Below, piece after piece: positions 60,732 to 64,000 of a DNA stretch of 64,000 nt. Position 1 is the first letter of the stretch, and every line of letters begins with the position of its first letter. The DNA is from Deltaproteobacteria bacterium. GTDB taxonomy: Bacteria > Myxococcota > Myxococcia > Myxococcales > Anaeromyxobacteraceae. The position numbers were made by a program, and so were the translations under genes. The stretch spans positions 398,501 to 462,500 of the forward strand of contig JACRMN010000023.1 of assembly GCA_016214955.1 (NCBI GenBank). The letters are read 5' to 3'. The notes under the pieces were generated by a model. It saw only the letters and a list, made by a program, of their open reading frames with translations, had not been told where the DNA came from and ran no database searches.

Positions 60732-62978
60732 CTACTCCCAGACCGGACCGGCGTCGGTGACGCTGATGCCCTGGACCGTGCTGGTGAGGGTGGCGCCGGC
60801 GCCGGCCACCGTGAGCGACCCGCCGCTCGAGGTCATCCCCTTGTCGAAGGTGACCCCGTTGCTGCCGTCGAGCGTCACCGCCAGCGTGCCGGTCCCGTCG
60901 ACGACCGAGGGGGAGAGGCTGGCCGCGCCCGACGACTTGGCCTGGAGCACGGTGACGATGTAGCTCTGGGCCGTGCCCGGCGAGGTGTCGACCTCGATGC
61001 GGTACTGGCCGATGCTGCCGCCCTCGGTCACCACCCGGTACGTGGAGGTGGCCGGCACCAGCGTGGTCATCACCAGCGACTGGGAGCCGTTGGTGCAGGT
61101 GGCGGTGCCCGCCCCCACGGACGGGTTGGCCTCGCAGTGCGCCAGGAAGGTCTTGGTGGCCCCCGCGGTGCTGGACTGGATGCGATCCAGGATCACCAGG
61201 GTCTCGAGCCCGCGGAAGAAGACGAACTCCCGCTCCCAGTGCGCGAAGCGCGAGTTGGCCTGGCCGAAGTCGCCTCCGTCGGCCCCCAGCGAGGCGCCGG
61301 TCAGGTCGACGGCGGCGTAGGCGTAGCCGGCCCGCGACTCGAGCCGCCGGACGTTCGCCTGGCCCGAGATCCACTGGTCCAGCCGCGGCCCGGTGCCGTC
61401 GATGAGGAGCGTGTTGTGGCCCAGCGCCAGGTCGGCGGTGACCGTCCCGTTCCCGGCGAAGCCGGCGATGGAGTCGCCGTAGGAGGGCGACTCGCGCGAC
61501 AGGAACCGGCCGCCGCGCCAGATCTGCCAGGTGCCCCAGTCGAGGTGCTGGTGGCCCGAGCCCGGCCCCTCGCCGAGCTGGAGCATGAAGGTGGTGCCCC
61601 CGGTGCCCCAGGCGCTCCGGCCCCAGAAGTACTTGGGCCCGGGGGCATAGTAGTCGAGGGGCAGCGAGGAGAAGGACTGGGCCGTGCCGCCGGCGTCCAC
61701 CGCCTGGGCGAAGCGGTCGGCGGTGGCGGAGGTGAGGTTGAGCCACTGGCGGGCGTGCTGGCCCACGGCGATGCCGCTCCAGCGCATGGCCGCCGCGGTC
61801 ATGAAGTTGCCCTTCACCGAGCCCACCTGGCCGCCGTTGGCCCACTGCTCGTCGTCGGACCAGGGGAAGAAGGTGTACTCGGTGCGGCCCATGAAGGTCG
61901 TCGGGGACGGCGTCACCGAGTAGACGTAGGCGTAGACCGCCTCCTTCCAGAAGTTGGTCTCCGAGAGGACGTCGCGGCCGAGGAGGCCGGCGGAGACGAA
62001 GGGGACGGTGGCGTACCAGGCCGGGTACGGGCCGTACTGCGTTCCCTCGTGGCCCACGCCGCCCCGGGCGCCGGCCAGGGTGGCCGGGTTGAAGTCGCCG
62101 GCCAGGCGGGTGGTGAAGACGTCGTCGAGGAAGGTCTCGGCCATCGTCGGGCTGGCCTCGTAGGAGGTGATGGCCCAGAGCAGCTCGTTGCGCAGGTAGC
62201 CCCAGTAGTAGTTGTTGTGGTGCATGGGAACGCCGCCCCACGGCTGGGTGCGCCAGTGGTCGAGCCAGGTGTTGGTGGCGCTCACGAAGGTGGCTCGCTC
62301 GGCGGCTGTCATGTGGGCGTAGCACCAGTCGTAGGTGAGGATGATGTCCTCGCCGAACCAGCGGCAGTTGTCGCAGGAGACACCGGTCATGGGCATGCTG
62401 CCGGTCGTCGTGGCCAGGGCCCAGTCGATGGCCCCGCGGCACTGGGCGGCCTCGTCGTTGAGCAGGCCGCGGAGCGCCCGGTCCTGGTAGTCGCCGTTGC
62501 CGGGCGTGAAGGGGTGCCCCTGGTACCAGGCCTTGGCGGCGTCGAGCCGGCCCGAGAACCAGAGCCGCGGGTGCGAGGGCGGGATGGCGATCCCGTGGGT
62601 GACGATCGAGTTGGGCGAGAGCACCGTGACCGTGGCCTCGCCGCTGACGCCGGAGACCGGCTCGCGCGCCACCACCGCGTACGAGCCCGGGGTGGGACCA
62701 GCAGTGTAGAGCCCGCCCGTGGTGATGCTCCCGCCGGAGGTCGGGCGCACCGACCACTCCACCGTGGGCACGGTGGCGGCGAAGGGCTGCGTCTGGCCCG
62801 GATTGAGGATGACCGACGGCGGCGTGACCGTGACGCTCCCGGGCGGCGGGGGCGGCGGTGGTGGGGGCGGGTTGCCGTTGTTGGTGGACTTCTCGGTGAC
62901 GCTGGCGGCGGAGCACGCCGCGAGGCTGCAGCACAACCAGGCCCCGGCCAGGGCTCGACCTGCATTCGACTTGTTCAC
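60732..62978 (-). CDS. heparinase II/III-like lipoprotein
   Basis: 748 residues. Lipoprotein signal ending SLAAC (Cys22), a Pro-rich linker with ten consecutive prolines (about 37-46), a Big2-like Ig domain (about 50-120), an alpha/alpha-toroid region (about 140-430) and a C-terminal beta-sandwich region (about 450-748) with GPGSGHQHLDWGTWQIWRGG, a conserved His/Trp block of heparinase II/III folds. Probably a polysaccharide lyase or a related binding protein that remodels the exopolysaccharide. Tandem paralogue of the next gene. Confidence 0.8.
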   Translation of the reverse strand: MNKSNAGRALAGAWLCCSLAACSAASVTEKSTNNGNPPPPPPPPPPGSVTVTPPSVILNPGQTQPFAATVPTVEWSVRPTSGGSITTGGLYTAGPTPGSYAVVAREPVSGVSGEATVTVLSPNSIVTHGIAIPPSHPRLWFSGRLDAAKAWYQGHPFTPGNGDYQDRALRGLLNDEAAQCRGAIDWALATTTGSMPMTGVSCDNCRWFGEDIILTYDWCYAHMTAAERATFVSATNTWLDHWRTQPWGGVPMHHNNYYWGYLRNELLWAITSYEASPTMAETFLDDVFTTRLAGDFNPATLAGARGGVGHEGTQYGPYPAWYATVPFVSAGLLGRDVLSETNFWKEAVYAYVYSVTPSPTTFMGRTEYTFFPWSDDEQWANGGQVGSVKGNFMTAAAMRWSGIAVGQHARQWLNLTSATADRFAQAVDAGGTAQSFSSLPLDYYAPGPKYFWGRSAWGTGGTTFMLQLGEGPGSGHQHLDWGTWQIWRGGRFLSRESPSYGDSIAGFAGNGTVTADLALGHNTLLIDGTGPRLDQWISGQANVRRLESRAGYAYAAVDLTGASLGADGGDFGQANSRFAHWEREFVFFRGLETLVILDRIQSSTAGATKTFLAHCEANPSVGAGTATCTNGSQSLVMTTLVPATSTYRVVTEGGSIGQYRIEVDTSPGTAQSYIVTVLQAKSSGAASLSPSVVDGTGTLAVTLDGSNGVTFDKGMTSSGGSLTVAGAGATLTSTVQGISVTDAGPVWE

Positions 62979-63029
62979 GTGATGCCCCCGTATTCCTCGT
63001 CACCCGGTCGGGCGACAGACGCGCGTCGT

Positions 63030-63047
63030 GTCTCCCGGCCGGGAGAC
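63030..63047 (-). terminator. palindromic hairpin between the tandem heparinase-like genes
   Basis: GTCTCCC-GGCC-GGGAGAC, a 7-bp stem with a 4-base loop, about 130 bases downstream of the upstream paralogue's stop and 50 bases before the next start. Could terminate, or act as an operator of, the downstream gene. Confidence 0.4.
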
Positions 63048-63174
63048 ATCGACGGCCCGACTCTACACCCGTCGCCAGGAGCGCGACTACCGCCGGCGTG
63101 CGACGGGCACCCACGCGCACGGGGCGCGTGCGCCGCCCTCGCACATGCACTCCAGCGGCGGCGCCCGGCCGGCG

Positions 63175-64000
63175 CTAGCGCCAGATCGGGCCGGCGTCGC
63201 CGACCTCCATGGCCTGCACGTCGGCGCGCAGCGGCGCCGGCGCACCGTCGAAGGCGATGGTGCCGCCGCTGCTGCGCGCGCCCTTGGCGAAGCTCAGCCG
63301 GACGCCGCGCTCCAGCTCGACGGCGAGGCTGCCCCCGTCCTCGCGCAGCACCGGGGGCGGCGGCGGCGCGCCGGCGTCGTGGAGCTGCAGCACGGTCACC
63401 ATATGGCTCAGGGCCGTTCCCGGCGCGGTGTCCACCTCGATGCGGTGCTGCCCCACCTTGCCTCCCTCGACCACGCTGCGCAGGGTCGCCCCCGGCGAGA
63501 GCGCCGTCAGGGTGAGGGCCTGGTCGCCGGCCGGACAGGTGGCGACCGCGCCGGCGAGCCGCGGCGCGCCCTCGCAGTGGGCCAGGAAGGTCTTCACCGC
63601 CGAGGCCTTCCGGGTCTCGATGCGGTCGAGCACCACCAGCGTGGCCGGCGATCGCACGAAGACGAACTCCCGCTCCACGTGCGCCACCTGGGGGTGGGTC
63701 GCGGTGGGCGTGAGATCCACCGCCGCGTAGGCGTAGCCAGGACGCGACTCCAGCCGGCGCAGCACCGTGCGCCCCGGCGTCCAGGGATCGCCGCGGAGCC
63801 CATCGCCGTCGATCAGCAGCCCGTTGTGAGCGTGGGCCGCCGAGGAGCTGATGCTCCCCTCGCCGCGGTAGCCGGCGATCTTCTCGCCATAGCCGACCGA
63901 CTCGCGCGACAGGAAGCGGCCCTTGCGCCAGATCTGCCAGGTGCCCCAGTCGACGTGCTGGTGGCCGGAGCCGGGCCCCTCGCCGAGCTGCAGCATCACC
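63175..64000 (-). CDS. heparinase II/III-like protein, 5' part beyond window
   Basis: At least 275 C-terminal residues are visible; the frame is open at base 64000, so the start and the toroid region lie outside. It shares GPGSGHQHVDWGTWQIWRKG, FLSRES, RLESRPGYAYAAVDL and VTVLQ with the paralogue at 60732 and ends DAGPIWR where that one ends DAGPVWE. A tandem duplicate with the same proposed lyase-type role. Confidence 0.8.
   Translation of the reverse strand, partial: VMLQLGEGPGSGHQHVDWGTWQIWRKGRFLSRESVGYGEKIAGYRGEGSISSSAAHAHNGLLIDGDGLRGDPWTPGRTVLRRLESRPGYAYAAVDLTPTATHPQVAHVEREFVFVRSPATLVVLDRIETRKASAVKTFLAHCEGAPRLAGAVATCPAGDQALTLTALSPGATLRSVVEGGKVGQHRIEVDTAPGTALSHMVTVLQLHDAGAPPPPPVLREDGGSLAVELERGVRLSFAKGARSSGGTIAFDGAPAPLRADVQAMEVGDAGPIWR

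Overview
The window is very GC-rich bacterial chromosome with third-position GC bias in every convincing gene. Gene content points to a deltaproteobacterial/Myxococcota organism, most like Anaeromyxobacter: tetraheme membrane cytochromes, many lipoproteins, a yceD-rpmF-plsX-fabH-fabD operon and an exosortase-linked exopolysaccharide locus. The genus is inferred from gene content, not from a database match.

Bases 1-7,700 are mostly housekeeping. They hold the fatty-acid/phospholipid operon on the minus strand behind a near-consensus sigma-70 promoter, an orphan NarL-type response regulator, a tetraheme cytochrome overlapping a tiny membrane protein, a 5'-nucleotidase-like phosphatase, a SIMPL-domain lipoprotein and tRNA-Arg(CCG).

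Bases 7,900-34,200 are accessory. An ice-binding-like lipoprotein gene with DUF11-type repeats is broken by an exact 52-bp tandem duplication. It is followed by a phospholipase-D-type synthase, a BON lipoprotein, secreted beta-rich lipoproteins, an ABC-F ATPase and a cupredoxin lipoprotein. A second copy of the tetraheme cytochrome/small membrane protein pair sits at 21.7-22.6 kb. Next come cupins, an alpha/beta hydrolase divergent from an AraC regulator, a TonB-like protein, a fusion of a dead arsenate-reductase fold with an ArsN2-type acetyltransferase, a 3-hydroxybutyrate dehydrogenase, a kinase-like protein lacking the ATPase domain, and a GIY-YIG protein.

Bases 34,263-60,710 form a large envelope polysaccharide/protein-sorting locus. 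An acyl carrier protein, an asparagine-synthase-type amidotransferase and an NAD-synthetase-like enzyme diverge from an AMP-forming acyl ligase. A colinear minus-strand array then runs from 56,725 down to 39,281: acyltransferase, flippase, SGNH-like lipoprotein, GNAT enzyme, glycosyltransferase, exosortase-CAAX protease fusion, glycosyltransferase, Wzz-like protein, Wzc-like ATPase, a degenerate ATPase paralogue, a deacetylase-like protein, an O-antigen polymerase/ligase, and a Gfo/Idh-epimerase fusion. It ends in a 61-residue protein that is little more than a signal peptide plus a VPEFD-type C-terminal sorting signal. A glycosyltransferase, a NodB deacetylase, another glycosyltransferase and a Wza-like export lipoprotein complete the set. 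The exosortase and the miniature tagged protein are the best candidate for an under-described system: a VPEID-CTERM-like sorting circuit inside a Wzx/Wzy-type exopolysaccharide operon.

Bases 60,700-64,000 hold two tandem heparinase-like lipoproteins, the second cut by the window end, perhaps the lyases that remodel this polymer.
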